Under the pieces are notes generated by a model that did no database searches, was not told the DNA's origin, and was given only the letters and a program-made list of their open reading frames with translations. A DNA stretch of 64,000 nt from Rossellomorea sp036867415 (GTDB lineage: Bacteria > Bacillota > Bacilli > Bacillales > Bacillaceae_B): NCBI RefSeq assembly GCF_036867415.1, contig NZ_JBAJHU010000014.1:9196-73195 (forward strand), written 5' to 3'. This document shows, piece by piece, positions 1 to 8,437 of the stretch. Numbering within the stretch: the stretch's first letter is position 1; every line of letters begins with the position of its first letter. The translations under genes were made by a program, and so were the position numbers.

Positions 1-728
1 CTCGCAATGAAGATTTCTTCTGCCGAAAGCAGCTCATCCACCGTGAACGTCTTTTCGACAAAGGGCATCCCGTTCTGATCGGCCAACTCTTTGATGACCC
101 TTCTCGTAATCCCGTTTAGAATAAGGTTCGTAGCGGGATGTGTCAGGATCGTACCGTCTTTTACGATAAATGCATTTGAAGATGAACCTTCCGTCACTGT
201 CTCACCGCGATGCTGGATCGCTTCGAAATGCCCTCTCGAAGCTGCTTCTTCTTTTGCTAGCAGATTTCCTAAGAGGTTCAGACTCTTGATATCACATCGG
301 AGCCATCTGATATCCTCACAAAGCATGGCTGTCACGCCTTCTTTCATTTGTTTCTCCGGACGGGGTACCTCTTTAGTATAAGCAACTAAACTCGCAGGTA
401 CCTCTTCAGCCGGAAAGTGATGCTGTCTTTGTGAAATCCCCCTTGAAACCTGCATATAGACGATTCCATCTTTCAAGTGATTGTCTTTCATCAACTTGAA
501 GACAATGGAAGAAATCTCTTTTAATTCATAAGGAATGGTGATCTTCATCTTTTCCGCACTCTGATACAGCCTCTCCATATGTTCATCCATTGTGAACACT
601 TCGCCGTTGTAGACCCTGATGACTTCATAAATACCGTCCCCGAATTGATAGCCCCTGTCTTCGATATCGACTTTTGCATCGCTTCTCTTTACATATTCCC
701 CATTAAGAAAAACCGTTTCAACACACAT
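1..728 (-). CDS. dat: D-alanine aminotransferase, 3' end beyond window
   Basis: PLP-dependent fold-type IV transaminase that interconverts D-alanine and D-glutamate with their keto acids and so feeds peptidoglycan precursor supply in the cytoplasm. About 242 residues are visible of a family length near 285; the C-terminus lies beyond position 1. The N-terminus MCVETVFLNG, the motif RGYQFGDGIYEV (about residues 25-36), the PLP lysine in CDIKSLN (about K148) and TEGSSSN near residue 180 fit Dat rather than IlvE. The ATG at 728 follows a GGAGGAGAG ribosome-binding site. It starts 20 bp after pepV, so the two are probably co-transcribed, an arrangement also seen in other Bacillus. No truncation other than the window edge. 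Confidence 0.93.
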   Translation of the reverse strand, partial: MCVETVFLNGEYVKRSDAKVDIEDRGYQFGDGIYEVIRVYNGEVFTMDEHMERLYQSAEKMKITIPYELKEISSIVFKLMKDNHLKDGIVYMQVSRGISQRQHHFPAEEVPASLVAYTKEVPRPEKQMKEGVTAMLCEDIRWLRCDIKSLNLLGNLLAKEEAASRGHFEAIQHRGETVTEGSSSNAFIVKDGTILTHPATNLILNGITRRVIKELADQNGMPFVEKTFTVDELLSAEEIFIA

Positions 729-748
729 ATTCCACTCTCCTCCCGATC

Positions 749-2149
749 TTATGATTTACAAGCTAATTCATAAATTGCCTGAGCATAAATGGCTGTCGCC
801 TTGAGGAGATCCTCAATATACATATACTCATCTTTCTGGTGGGCGATATCCTCTCTCCCCGGGAATAATGGACCGAATGCCACGCCCGCTTCAAGACTCC
901 TTGCATACGTTCCGCCGCCGATCGTGATGAGCTCTCCCTTTTCCCCGGTCTGCTCCTCATACACTTTCTTCAGTGTCTGTACAAGTTCATCATCCGCTGA
1001 AACATGATGCGGCTTGCTGTCTGTGAACTTCTCGACCGTGTAGCCTTCAATGCCGTGAAGAATCTCTTTCGCACGTTCCATGTCGTAATCGACTCCGTAG
1101 CGCATATTCAGCCCCAGCCTGCCGCCTTTCTCTTGGGAATATCGGAGCGTACCGACGTTGATGGTCAAGTCCCCCGTGATTTCATCCCGGTGGCTCACCC
1201 CAAGCTTAACACCTCTTGATTCTTTAAAGAAGTTCTCTTTTGTAAAAGCAAAGAAGGTTTCCGCATGGGAGTCAAGCGGCAGTTCAGTAAGAAACGCAGC
1301 AAGGAAAAGGCCAGCATTCTTCCCGTTATCCGGTTCCATACCGTGCGCGGACACGCCTTCGATTTCAAAGACCACCTCCCCGTTCTCAATATAGTAATTC
1401 CCTTTGATCTCCTCTTTTTTCGAGAAAATTTCAAACTGCTGCACCCATTTCGTGTGATCATCATCCAGATGGACGACAGCCTTGGCATAGTCAGGTACCA
1501 TATTGTAGCGGCGGCCAGATTCGAATGAAACCACTTTGTTGACTGATCCGTTATCTTCCATGTCCATTTTTTGAACGAGATCGTAATCTGCAATTCCCTT
1601 TTCAGCATAGATGATCGGGAAGTCGGCATCAGGTGCAAAGCCCATTGAAGGCATCTCTTCCTCCTTGAAATAGTGATCTACACATCTCCAATCACTCTCT
1701 TCATCCGTGCCGATGATCATCCGGACACGCTTTGTAAAATCGGGCTTCAATTCCTTAACGATTTTCATGGCATAATAGGCTGCCATCGTCGGACCTTTAT
1801 CATCGATCGCTCCGCGTGCGAAGATCTTCCCATCCTTGATCTCCCCTCCGAATGGATCCACGCTCCAGCCATCGCCCTCAGGAACGACATCGACATGACA
1901 GAGAATGCCGAGCAGTTCCTCTCCTTCACCGAACTCAAGGTGTCCGGCAAGATTACCGGAATTCTTAGGGGTGAAGCCGTCCTTTTCACCGAGCATCAAT
2001 AGATAATCAAGCGCTTCCTTCACCCCTTTTCCGAGCGGGGCTTCCTCCGTGGCATTCTCTTCATCTAAAACACTTTTAATTTGTAAGAAGTTTTGTAAAT
2101 CTTTCAGTAAATCATCTTTTCGTTTCTCTACTTCCTGCGTCCAGTTCAT
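749..2149 (-). CDS. pepV: Dipeptidase PepV (M20 family)
   Basis: Cytoplasmic zinc dipeptidase of the M20/ArgE family that cleaves dipeptides with broad specificity. M20 metal-binding segments are visible: GILCHVDVVPEGDGW, ARGAIDDKGP, GTDEESDW and, near the C-terminus, TIGGGTYAR. I choose the ATG at 2149 (protein begins MNWTQEVEKRK, 466 aa) because AGCAGGTG lies 6-9 bases upstream. A GTG at 2158 would add three residues, but the stronger GGGAGGTG upstream is too far from it. The first gene of a likely pepV-dat transcript. The length and start agree with the Bacillus PepV family. Confidence 0.93.
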   Translation of the reverse strand: MNWTQEVEKRKDDLLKDLQNFLQIKSVLDEENATEEAPLGKGVKEALDYLLMLGEKDGFTPKNSGNLAGHLEFGEGEELLGILCHVDVVPEGDGWSVDPFGGEIKDGKIFARGAIDDKGPTMAAYYAMKIVKELKPDFTKRVRMIIGTDEESDWRCVDHYFKEEEMPSMGFAPDADFPIIYAEKGIADYDLVQKMDMEDNGSVNKVVSFESGRRYNMVPDYAKAVVHLDDDHTKWVQQFEIFSKKEEIKGNYYIENGEVVFEIEGVSAHGMEPDNGKNAGLFLAAFLTELPLDSHAETFFAFTKENFFKESRGVKLGVSHRDEITGDLTINVGTLRYSQEKGGRLGLNMRYGVDYDMERAKEILHGIEGYTVEKFTDSKPHHVSADDELVQTLKKVYEEQTGEKGELITIGGGTYARSLEAGVAFGPLFPGREDIAHQKDEYMYIEDLLKATAIYAQAIYELACKS

Positions 2150-2193
2150 CTTTAACACCTGCTCATTATGTATTTAAACGATTCACCTCCCAT

Positions 2194-2522
2194 TTTATAC
2201 TGTTTGAGCCCGAAATCCAAACAGGGAGAAATGCCCATAAGAAAAAGATTGCAAGGTTAATTTTCAGAATTATTCATCTTTTAAAGATAAACCTCATAAG
2301 ATGGGGATAACAACGGTACTCATCGTTAATTGTTTGTAAATTTGGACAATATTTATAGAATTTTTCTAGATTTAGGGGTACAATATAATTGTCAGACATC
2401 TTATGAGTACACTATAAAAGGAAAAGGGGTTGTCTAAAGCGCATAGTACATAGGTAGCACTTTGAGGTGCACAAATGACGATGTAGTCTTTGACTTTGGA
2501 AAACTGATGAGGGAGTGGTTCT
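2194..2522 (+). other. Intergenic region with ytzE promoter and leader
   Basis: Divergent spacer between pepV and ytzE. A -10-like TACAAT lies near 2379, and about 120 nt of untranslated leader precede ytzE, including a small hairpin GCAC-tttga-GGTGC around 2457-2470. I see no gene: open frames here are short and lack ribosome-binding sites. Confidence 0.4.
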
Positions 2523-2744
2523 TTGAAACCTTCAACCAATCGTATGCTAACAAGAATTAAGGCTGTATACATGTACATCAACAAGAAAGGTACTGTAACA
2601 ACTCAAGATCTCGTTGACGAATTTGGCATTACTCCTCGCACCATTCAAAGAGATCTCAATGTGTTAGCGTATAACGACTTGGTACAAAGCCCAAGTCGAG
2701 GCCAATGGACAACAACACAGAAGAAAGTAAAGATGTCTTCATAG
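2523..2744 (+). CDS. ytzE: DeoR-type HTH protein YtzE
   Basis: A 73-residue protein consisting almost entirely of one DeoR-type winged helix-turn-helix (MLTRIKAVYMYINKKG, then TTQDLVDEFGITPRTIQRDL). It has no effector-binding domain, so it is a stand-alone DNA-binding domain rather than a truncated sugar regulator; the same short form occurs in Bacillus as YtzE. The TTG start at 2523 follows GAGGGAGTGG. It lies next to pepV as in B. subtilis. Its target genes cannot be read from the sequence. The CDS ends only 3 bp before the tandem hairpin repeats, which may act as its 3' end. Confidence 0.8.
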   Translation: MKPSTNRMLTRIKAVYMYINKKGTVTTQDLVDEFGITPRTIQRDLNVLAYNDLVQSPSRGQWTTTQKKVKMSS

Positions 2745-2746
2745 AA

Positions 2747-3127
2747 AGCGGAAGGGCTTTGCCCAGAGGCGACAAGCATAAGACGAAAACCCCAGAAAGG
2801 CGCTTTTTGCCTTTTTGGGGTTTTTGACTTATGACCTCGAGCCTCTAAGCCCTGGAGCTGGACAATAGAGAAAAGCGGAAGGGCTTTGCCCAGAGGCGAC
2901 AAGCATAAGACGAAAACCCCAGAAAGGCGTTTTTTGCCTTTTTGGGGTTTTTGACTTATGACCTCGAGCCTCTAAGCCCTGGAGCTGGACAATAGAGAAA
3001 AGCGGAAGGGCTTTGCTCAGAGGCGACAAGCATAAGACGAAAACCCCAGAAAGGCGTTTTTTGCCTTTTTGGGGTTTTTGACTTATGACCTCGAGCCTCT
3101 AAGCCCTGGAGCTGGACAATAGAGAAA
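2747..3127. repeat. Three tandem copies of a 127-bp palindromic repeat
   Basis: Units begin at 2747, 2874 and 3001 with an exact 127-bp period and are nearly identical (C/T at 'gcgctttttg' versus 'gcgttttttg', and gcccag versus gctcag in the third). Each unit is an interrupted palindrome: GGGCTT/AAGCCC, AGAGGC/GCCTCT, CATAAG/CTTATG and AACCCC/GGGGTT pair in nested order. The ends are AGCGGAAGGGC and CTGGAGCTGGACAAT. A diverged fourth copy is at 26529-26633. There are no transposase genes or inverted terminal repeats of IS type. The minus-strand open frames across it are by-products. Confidence 0.92.
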
Positions 3128-3130
3128 AAC

Positions 3131-3172
3131 CCAGCCCCTGAAGCGTATACCACTTGAGGGGCTGGACTTTTT
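3131..3172. terminator. Bidirectional intrinsic terminator
   Basis: CCAGCCCCT (3131-3139) pairs with AGGGGCTGG (3157-3165). T-runs follow on both strands, so it can end the pseudouridine synthase transcript on the minus strand and readthrough from ytzE and the repeats on the plus strand. Confidence 0.8.
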
Positions 3173-3189
3173 TCATATTCAGGGTCAAA

Positions 3190-3906
3190 TCATGGACGAA
3201 ACTCTTTCAGCATCTCCACTTCTTCATCAGTCAGCTCACGATATTCACCAAGCTCGAGGTCCTCATCCAGCTTCAATGGCCCCATGGACAGACGCTTCAA
3301 GTAAACAACGCGTTTCCCAACGCTTTCAAACATCCGCTTCACCTGATGGAACTTGCCTTCCGTGATCGTCAATTCGATATCCGAAGTGAGACCTGATTTT
3401 AAAATTACAAGGTCTCCAGGCTTCGTATGATAACCGTCCTCCAGTGTCACACCCTCTTTGAATGCTTCCACATCCCGGTCAGCGACTTCTCCTTCAATCA
3501 CGGCGAAATACGTTTTCGGTACATGCCGTTTTGGAGAGAGAAGCTGATGGGATAATTGTCCGTCATTCGTGATGAGGAGCAGGCCTTCCGTATCCTTATC
3601 AAGTCTTCCAACCGGAAAAGGATTAAAGATCTGGTCATCCATCTGCAGTATATCTATGACGGTTTCTTCATTGGCATCCTCTGTGGCAGAAATCAATCCA
3701 GGCGGCTTGTTCATCAATAAGTAGATGAATTCACGATATTCGACCTTATCCCCGTACAGCATGACGGTATCCTTTTCCGCATCAACGTGTACTTTCCCGT
3801 CCTTGATGACCTCACCGTTCACCTGGAGACCGCCATCCTTCAACAGCTTCTTCACTTCTTTGCGGCTTCCATAACCCATGTTGGCAAGCAATTTATCGAT
3901 TCTCAT
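3190..3906 (-). CDS. ytzG: RsuA-family 16S rRNA pseudouridine synthase
   Basis: Converts a uridine in small-subunit rRNA (position 516 in the family archetype) to pseudouridine. The protein has an N-terminal S4 RNA-binding domain (MRIDKLLANMGYGSRKEV), the KPPG segment (67-70) and the catalytic motif GRLDKDTEG with the nucleophile near D103; the C-terminal FHQVKRMFESVGKRV is typical of the RsuA/RluB/E/F group. The 238-residue length is usual for the RsuA branch. The ATG at 3906 follows a GGAGTGTC site. Assignment to RsuA rather than RluB rests on length and synteny with B. subtilis ytzG. Confidence 0.88.
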   Translation of the reverse strand: MRIDKLLANMGYGSRKEVKKLLKDGGLQVNGEVIKDGKVHVDAEKDTVMLYGDKVEYREFIYLLMNKPPGLISATEDANEETVIDILQMDDQIFNPFPVGRLDKDTEGLLLITNDGQLSHQLLSPKRHVPKTYFAVIEGEVADRDVEAFKEGVTLEDGYHTKPGDLVILKSGLTSDIELTITEGKFHQVKRMFESVGKRVVYLKRLSMGPLKLDEDLELGEYRELTDEEVEMLKEFRP

Positions 3907-4031
3907 ATTGACACTCCTACTCTATTTAATAAACATTCATTTCCAGTTAGTCAAAAGCCCATTCATAATCCTATTTTACACATAGGCTATTAACGATAAG
4001 CATAAGACCCAAATTAATCGAGGTGACAAGT

Positions 4032-4265
4032 ATGCATCCTTTTCGACAACAAGGAACCGGTGGTATTTTGATTCCGATCCCGCTGCCGGGCGGCGGTCAG
4101 CAGTTTCCAAGTTATCCTGGTTATCCTGGAGGCGGTGGCGGAGGAAACTTCAATGAGCGTCTCGATCGTTTAGAAAGACAATATCAGAGACTGGACCGCA
4201 GAGTGGACCGCCTTGAAAGGCAAGTGGAAAGACTTGAACGTCAGCTGGGCTATTACAATCAATAA
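4032..4265 (+). CDS. Small Gly/Pro-rich coiled-coil protein
   Basis: A 77-residue protein of unknown function. The first half is rich in glycine and proline (PIPLPGGGQQF, YPGYPGGGGGG). The second half is a highly charged helix with heptads of the form RLDRLERQYQRLDRRVDRL, which predict a coiled coil, followed by a C-terminal GYYNQ. It has no signal peptide and no membrane segment. The ATG at 4032 has AGGTGAC at ideal spacing; an in-frame GTG at 4023 overlaps that site and is less likely. Similar low-complexity plus coiled-coil proteins are often spore coat or spore-associated, but that is inference only. A strong terminator follows 14 bp downstream. Confidence 0.75.
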   Translation: MHPFRQQGTGGILIPIPLPGGGQQFPSYPGYPGGGGGGNFNERLDRLERQYQRLDRRVDRLERQVERLERQLGYYNQ

Positions 4266-4278
4266 CAGACGGCTATGT

Positions 4279-4308
4279 AAAAAGGGGATGAATTTCATCC
4301 CCTTTTTA
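4279..4308. terminator. Bidirectional terminator between convergent genes
   Basis: AAAAGGGGATGAA pairs with TTCATCCCCTTTT, with T-rich tails on both strands. It serves the small coiled-coil gene (+) and ytgP (-), which end 14 bp and 3 bp from it. Confidence 0.85.
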
Positions 4309-4310
4309 TT

Positions 4311-5930
4311 TTATCCGATCCGCAGACGGCTCCTGATTCTGCTGATTCGATCTCCGAACAGTTTATCTGCAAGCTTGCTTCTGAGGCTCAAGTAGAAATA
4401 GACAAGAGCCCCTGCCCCTCCGCAGATGACAACCAGGATGACCGCCTGAAATCCGGATGCCGGGTTGAGGAATTGTTTTAAAATTCCATACAAAATCAGC
4501 ACAACCACGGCCATGACCGCATTTATAATGCCAATGGCCACCGATCTTCTGATAATGAGCTCGAATTTGTAACGTGCATATTTTTTAATGACATATAAAT
4601 TAATCACGATCGCAACTGCGTAACCGATCGTTGTCGCGATAACAGCTCCTTGTGTTTCAAACAGTTTGATCAGCGGAATGTTCAGTACCAGCTTGATAAG
4701 AAGCCCCACCAGCAAACTGAATATCGTAAACTTCTGTTCGTCAATCCCCTGAAGGATTGCTGCCGTTACGGCATATAGAGCAAACAGTATCGCAACCGGC
4801 GCATACGTCCTTAATATGGAAGTCCCCAATACATCACTGTGGTAAAACAATGTATAAGTGGGTTCCGCCAATAAAGCGATGCCGATAGATGCCGGCACGG
4901 TCAAGAACAAGAGAATTTGGAATGTCTGGTCAATATTCCGGCGCATCGTTTTGCGGTCACCGCTCGTATATGACGTTGTAATCAACGGAATCAAAGTCAT
5001 AGAAAAGGCTGTCGCCAGTGACACTGGAATAATCACGAGCTTATGAGTATAAAAGTTCAATACCGCGAATGCATGGTCGGATACTTTGGCATTACCGATA
5101 TCCGCCATGGCTGTATTGAACGTAATCTGATCAACAAGCTGAAACAATGGATTCGCCAGTCCCACGAATATAAATGGAATCGAGTAAGCAATAATCTCTT
5201 TGTACATCTTTGAAAGAGAAACCTCTGCTTGTCCCCTGTCTTCGTCAAGCAGTTCATCCAAGTGAGGCTTCCGTTTAAACCAATACCAGATGAGCACACC
5301 GAGACTTGCAAGTCCTCCCACAAATGCAGCAAATGTCGCGACACTGATTGCAGTAGTCACCGATCCGTCCATTAGATGAAGAACCACATAAATACCGCCA
5401 AGTAAGAAAACGATCCGGACGATCTGCTCAATTACCTGCGACACTGCCGTCGGGCCCATTGACTGATGGCCTTGGAAAAATCCCCGTATAAGACTCATGA
5501 ACGGGATGATGATCAAGGCAAAACTGACCGCACGGATCACCGTCGTTACCTGGTCAACCGAGATGACCTGTTCATTACTTTTAATGGTCATTTCTGCAAA
5601 AATCGGTGCAAATGCATACATGATAAGGAATGAAAGAATCCCCGTAATCGTCATGAGCAGCAAACCTGATTTAAACAACTTACGCCCGACCGCATATTCC
5701 CCGATTGCATTATATTTTGAAACAAATTTGGAAACAGCCAGCGGCACCCCGGCAGTGGCAACGGTTAAGAAAATCGTATAAGGAACATACCCATATTGAT
5801 ACAGCGACGCCCCTTCTTCATGACCCTTCAACAACTCATCAAACGGTATAACATAAAAAAGACCCAGAAATTTAGAAATAAAGGTCCCTAACGTTAAAAT
5901 AAACGTTCCTTTTATTAATTTAGATGACAT
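4311..5930 (-). CDS. ytgP: MurJ-type lipid II flippase / polysaccharide exporter YtgP
   Basis: Integral membrane protein of the MOP/MVF superfamily, 539 aa, with about 14 hydrophobic helices along its whole length. It begins MSSKLIKGTFILTLGTFISK and contains RGFFQGHQSMGPTAVSQ, a conserved segment of this family. The B. subtilis counterpart YtgP is a MurJ homologue that can move lipid-linked peptidoglycan precursor across the cytoplasmic membrane. The cytoplasmic end is basic (SKLADKLFGDRISRIRSRLRIG). The ATG at 5930 follows GAGGGATACT. It is divergent from ytfP, as in B. subtilis. Confidence 0.88.
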   Translation of the reverse strand: MSSKLIKGTFILTLGTFISKFLGLFYVIPFDELLKGHEEGASLYQYGYVPYTIFLTVATAGVPLAVSKFVSKYNAIGEYAVGRKLFKSGLLLMTITGILSFLIMYAFAPIFAEMTIKSNEQVISVDQVTTVIRAVSFALIIIPFMSLIRGFFQGHQSMGPTAVSQVIEQIVRIVFLLGGIYVVLHLMDGSVTTAISVATFAAFVGGLASLGVLIWYWFKRKPHLDELLDEDRGQAEVSLSKMYKEIIAYSIPFIFVGLANPLFQLVDQITFNTAMADIGNAKVSDHAFAVLNFYTHKLVIIPVSLATAFSMTLIPLITTSYTSGDRKTMRRNIDQTFQILLFLTVPASIGIALLAEPTYTLFYHSDVLGTSILRTYAPVAILFALYAVTAAILQGIDEQKFTIFSLLVGLLIKLVLNIPLIKLFETQGAVIATTIGYAVAIVINLYVIKKYARYKFELIIRRSVAIGIINAVMAVVVLILYGILKQFLNPASGFQAVILVVICGGAGALVYFYLSLRSKLADKLFGDRISRIRSRLRIG

Positions 5931-6199
5931 AGTATCCCTCTCTAGAAAAGCATGTTCTCATTATTAGAAGCATGCGTAAGTACATCTCGTAAATTTTCAC
6001 ACTATCAGTAGTTTACTACTGTATGTATCGAATGACAATTTTTTTCGGACATAGTATGTGAACTACCCGATGGCCGGGATCCACTAACATGTTTTTTGAC
6101 TGCAGCTTCCGGTGGTGACAATTATCTGAAACTTTTTTAGTGTACCTGTTTTTGATAATATTAATTGTTGAGAACGTAAACTATAAAGTTGGTGAAAAG

Positions 6200-7459
6200 A
6201 TGTCAGCATATGACGTGATTGTTATAGGAGGGGGACCTTCCGGATTGATGGCGAGCATTGCAGCCGCCGAAAACGGAGCAAAGGTCCTCCTTGTAGATAA
6301 AGGAACGAAACTTGGGAAAAAACTTGCGATTTCAGGCGGCGGCCGCTGTAATGTGACCAATCGCCTGCCGATCGATGAAATCATCAGGCATATCCCCGGA
6401 AACGGCCGCTTCCTGTACAGCGCTTTTTCCGAGTTCAATAATGAAGATATCATCTCTTTCTTTGAAAATCTTGGGATTCAATTAAAGGAAGAAGATCATG
6501 GACGGATGTTCCCGGTATCAAACAGGGCACTTGATGTCGTGGAAGCCCTCTTAAACAGAATGAAAGAACTGAAGGTCGAGACCAGAACGAATATCGCAGT
6601 CGAAGAAGTGATCTTCGAAGATGGAGAAACGAAAGGGATCCGGCTGATGAACGGCGAGGTCATCCCGGCCAAAGCCGCCGTCATTGCAGTCGGTGGAAAA
6701 TCAGTCCCCCACACAGGCTCAACTGGTGACGGATACCCCTGGGCAAGAAAAGCAGGCCATACGATCACTGATCTGTTCCCGACAGAGGTTCCATTGACCT
6801 CGGATGAACCGTTCATCAAACATAAAGAATTGCAGGGTCTATCGCTCCGTGATATTGAATTGAGCGTATTGAACCCAAAAGGAAAGAAACTGATCACACA
6901 TAAGATGGATATGATTTTCACCCACTTAGGGATTTCCGGTCCTGCTGTCCTCCGCTGCAGTCAATATGTTGTAAAGGCAATGAAAAAGTGGAACCTGACC
7001 CAGGTCACGATGGTCATCGACTCCATTCCCGATACGAACGAAGAGCAGTTGTTCCAAACCTTATTTAAACAAGTGAAAGAGGAAGGAAAGAAAGCAGCGA
7101 AAAATATTTACAAAGGCCTGGTGCCTGAAAGGTATTTGTTATTTTTACTCGAAAAAGCCGAAATAGACTCCGATGAAAAGGGCGATCATATTTCCTCGGA
7201 GAAAATACGGCATTTCACAAAGCTGTTAAAGCAATTCACCTTCACAGTAAACGGTACCCTTTCAATCGAAAAAGCCTTCGTTACGGGGGGCGGGGTTTCG
7301 GTAAAGGAAATCGAACCGAAAACGATGGCTTCCAAGAAAATGGACGGGCTGTTCTTCTGCGGTGAAATACTGGACATTCACGGATACACTGGCGGCTATA
7401 ACATCACAAGTGCACTGGTGACCGGCCGTCTTGCCGGTTTGAATGCCGCTAAGGTTTAG
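6200..7459 (+). CDS. ytfP: HI0933-like NAD(P)/FAD-dependent oxidoreductase
   Basis: Flavoprotein of the YhiN/HI0933/BaiN family, 419 aa. It opens with the dinucleotide-binding motif VIGGGPSGLMA, followed by GGGRCNVTN, and ends with FCGEILDIHGYTGGYNITSALVTGRLAG, the second FAD-contacting segment. The physiological substrate is not known for the Bacillus member. I choose the ATG at 6200 (MSAYDVIVIG) with GTTGGTG upstream; a frame open from 6140 would add 20 hydrophobic residues without a ribosome-binding site. Divergent from ytgP and convergent with cse60. Confidence 0.88.
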   Translation: MSAYDVIVIGGGPSGLMASIAAAENGAKVLLVDKGTKLGKKLAISGGGRCNVTNRLPIDEIIRHIPGNGRFLYSAFSEFNNEDIISFFENLGIQLKEEDHGRMFPVSNRALDVVEALLNRMKELKVETRTNIAVEEVIFEDGETKGIRLMNGEVIPAKAAVIAVGGKSVPHTGSTGDGYPWARKAGHTITDLFPTEVPLTSDEPFIKHKELQGLSLRDIELSVLNPKGKKLITHKMDMIFTHLGISGPAVLRCSQYVVKAMKKWNLTQVTMVIDSIPDTNEEQLFQTLFKQVKEEGKKAAKNIYKGLVPERYLLFLLEKAEIDSDEKGDHISSEKIRHFTKLLKQFTFTVNGTLSIEKAFVTGGGVSVKEIEPKTMASKKMDGLFFCGEILDIHGYTGGYNITSALVTGRLAGLNAAKV

Positions 7460-7470
7460 GCAAAAAAAAG

Positions 7471-7512
7471 AAAGGTTGATCGTCTTCATTCACCAGACGC
7501 ATCAACCTTTTT
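7471..7512. terminator. Bidirectional terminator (ytfP / cse60)
   Basis: AAAGGTTGAT-CGTCT pairs with AGACGCATCAACCTTT with one bulged base. A-run upstream and T-run downstream let it work on both strands. It overlaps the last codon region of cse60. Confidence 0.82.
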
Positions 7513-7693
7513 ATTTTCGATAAATCACCATGGCCGAGAAGCAATAAATCTGTTCTTCCACCTCTTCTGACAAAGCAGCGATATGGTATTTGATATCGAC
7601 GATCTTCTTCTCATCTACCTTACTAAGAAAATGATTCATATCCTGCTCCAAATCCTTCTCATGTTCATAATCGAACACTTTCACCTGAATCAT
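7511..7693 (-). CDS. cse60: Sporulation protein Cse60
   Basis: A 60-residue protein of the DUF2758/Cse60 family. Its sequence MIQVKVFDYEHEKDLEQDMN and the ending EEQIYCFSAMVIYRK are characteristic. In B. subtilis the gene is transcribed by the mother-cell factor sigma-E and its molecular role is unknown. The ATG at 7693 (exactly 60 aa, the usual length) follows AAAGGTGG; an upstream in-frame start at 7705 would overlap this site. It stands alone on the minus strand between terminators. Confidence 0.82.
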   Translation of the reverse strand: MIQVKVFDYEHEKDLEQDMNHFLSKVDEKKIVDIKYHIAALSEEVEEQIYCFSAMVIYRK

Positions 7694-7762
7694 TTCTCCC
7701 CCCACCTTTACTTAAATTATCATCAGTATTGTCAGATTTTTTAATTTTCAAACAATTATCAT

Positions 7763-7801
7763 AAAAAAAAGCACATCCCCCCTTAAAGGAAAGGAATATG
7801 C
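7763..7801 (-). terminator. Terminator of ytwF
   Basis: On the minus strand GCATATTCC pairs with GGGGATGTGC (with G-U pairs) and is followed by eight T residues. It lies 13 bp past the ytwF stop codon. Confidence 0.75.
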
Positions 7802-7813
7802 CGGATTGAACCA

Positions 7814-8128
7814 TTATTTCTTAGGAACCGTTTCACCCGCCCAGTTCATCATACCGCCTTCCATATTTACCACTTTGTATCCCTGCTCCTGCAGATAGTG
7901 GGCAACATTTCCGCTGCGGTTGCCAGAACGGCAGATAAAGATATACTCTTTATCTTTATCGAATTCGTCAAGCGATTCTGGGATTTCCCCCATCTTGATA
8001 TGACGTGCTCCGGGGATCATTCCTTCTGCTACTTCTTCATCCTCCCGCACGTCAACCAATAATAGATTCTCACCATTTTTAAGCTTCGTGTTCAGTTCAT
8101 CTGTCGTGATCGTTTTGATTTCAGTCAT
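7814..8128 (-). CDS. ytwF: Single-domain rhodanese YtwF
   Basis: A 104-residue rhodanese-like protein, predicted to carry a persulfide on its active-site cysteine. The loop CRSGNRS places this cysteine near residue 66; LLLVDVREDEEVAEGMIPGARHI and the C-terminal GYKVVNMEGGMMNWAG complete the fold. The ATG at 8128 follows GGGTGAGGAG. In B. subtilis the orthologue also lies next to leuS. The sulfur donor and acceptor are unknown. Confidence 0.88.
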   Translation of the reverse strand: MTEIKTITTDELNTKLKNGENLLLVDVREDEEVAEGMIPGARHIKMGEIPESLDEFDKDKEYIFICRSGNRSGNVAHYLQEQGYKVVNMEGGMMNWAGETVPKK

Positions 8129-8269
8129 TACTCCTCACCCTTTCACGGTAATCAATTTTGATTATATCAGAGGAATTCCCATTCACAAAAAAATTAAACT
8201 CACCGGGGTATACCGTGTAAAATCCTAAAAAATCAGGTGCCGATCAGTCAATCCAGTATCGATAATTCT

Positions 8270-8330
8270 GTACCTGGTACAAACACCCCGAATTTTATCA
8301 GGTACAAAACAACCCGTTTGTGCCTGGCAC
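8270..8330. repeat. CCWGG palindrome array, locus A (3 units, 25-bp phase)
   Basis: Centres at 8275, 8300 and 8325: GTACCTGGTAC (8270-8280), a half-degenerate TATCAGGTAC unit, and GTGCCTGGCAC (8320-8330). Steps are exactly 25 bp. The array lies between the leuS terminator and the ytwF promoter, in the 310-bp spacer 8129-8437, which holds no gene. Related arrays are at 17.7, 35.1 and 41.1 kb. Confidence 0.85.
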
Positions 8331-8394
8331 CGCTACCCTGAGCCTCAGCCAAGCGACAGTCATTCCCGGCACAAAATTCGTAATCCGGTCTATT

Positions 8395-8428
8395 AAAAAA
8401 GGAACAGACCTCAGAAAGGTCCGTTCCT
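8395..8428 (-). terminator. Terminator of leuS
   Basis: On the minus strand AGGAACGGACCT pairs with AGGTCTGTTCCT, followed by a run of six T residues, 10 bp after the leuS stop codon. Confidence 0.85.
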
Positions 8429-8437
8429 ACAAGTAGA

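Noticed and set aside
2747..3127. CRISPR array
   Set aside because: The units are 127 bp with no variable spacers between short repeats, and no cas genes are nearby.
2645..3153. Three overlapping minus-strand frames encoding near-identical proteins (KALPLFSIVQLQGLEARGHK pattern)
   Set aside because: They are translations of the 127-bp repeat; the repetition comes from the DNA, and there are no ribosome-binding sites.
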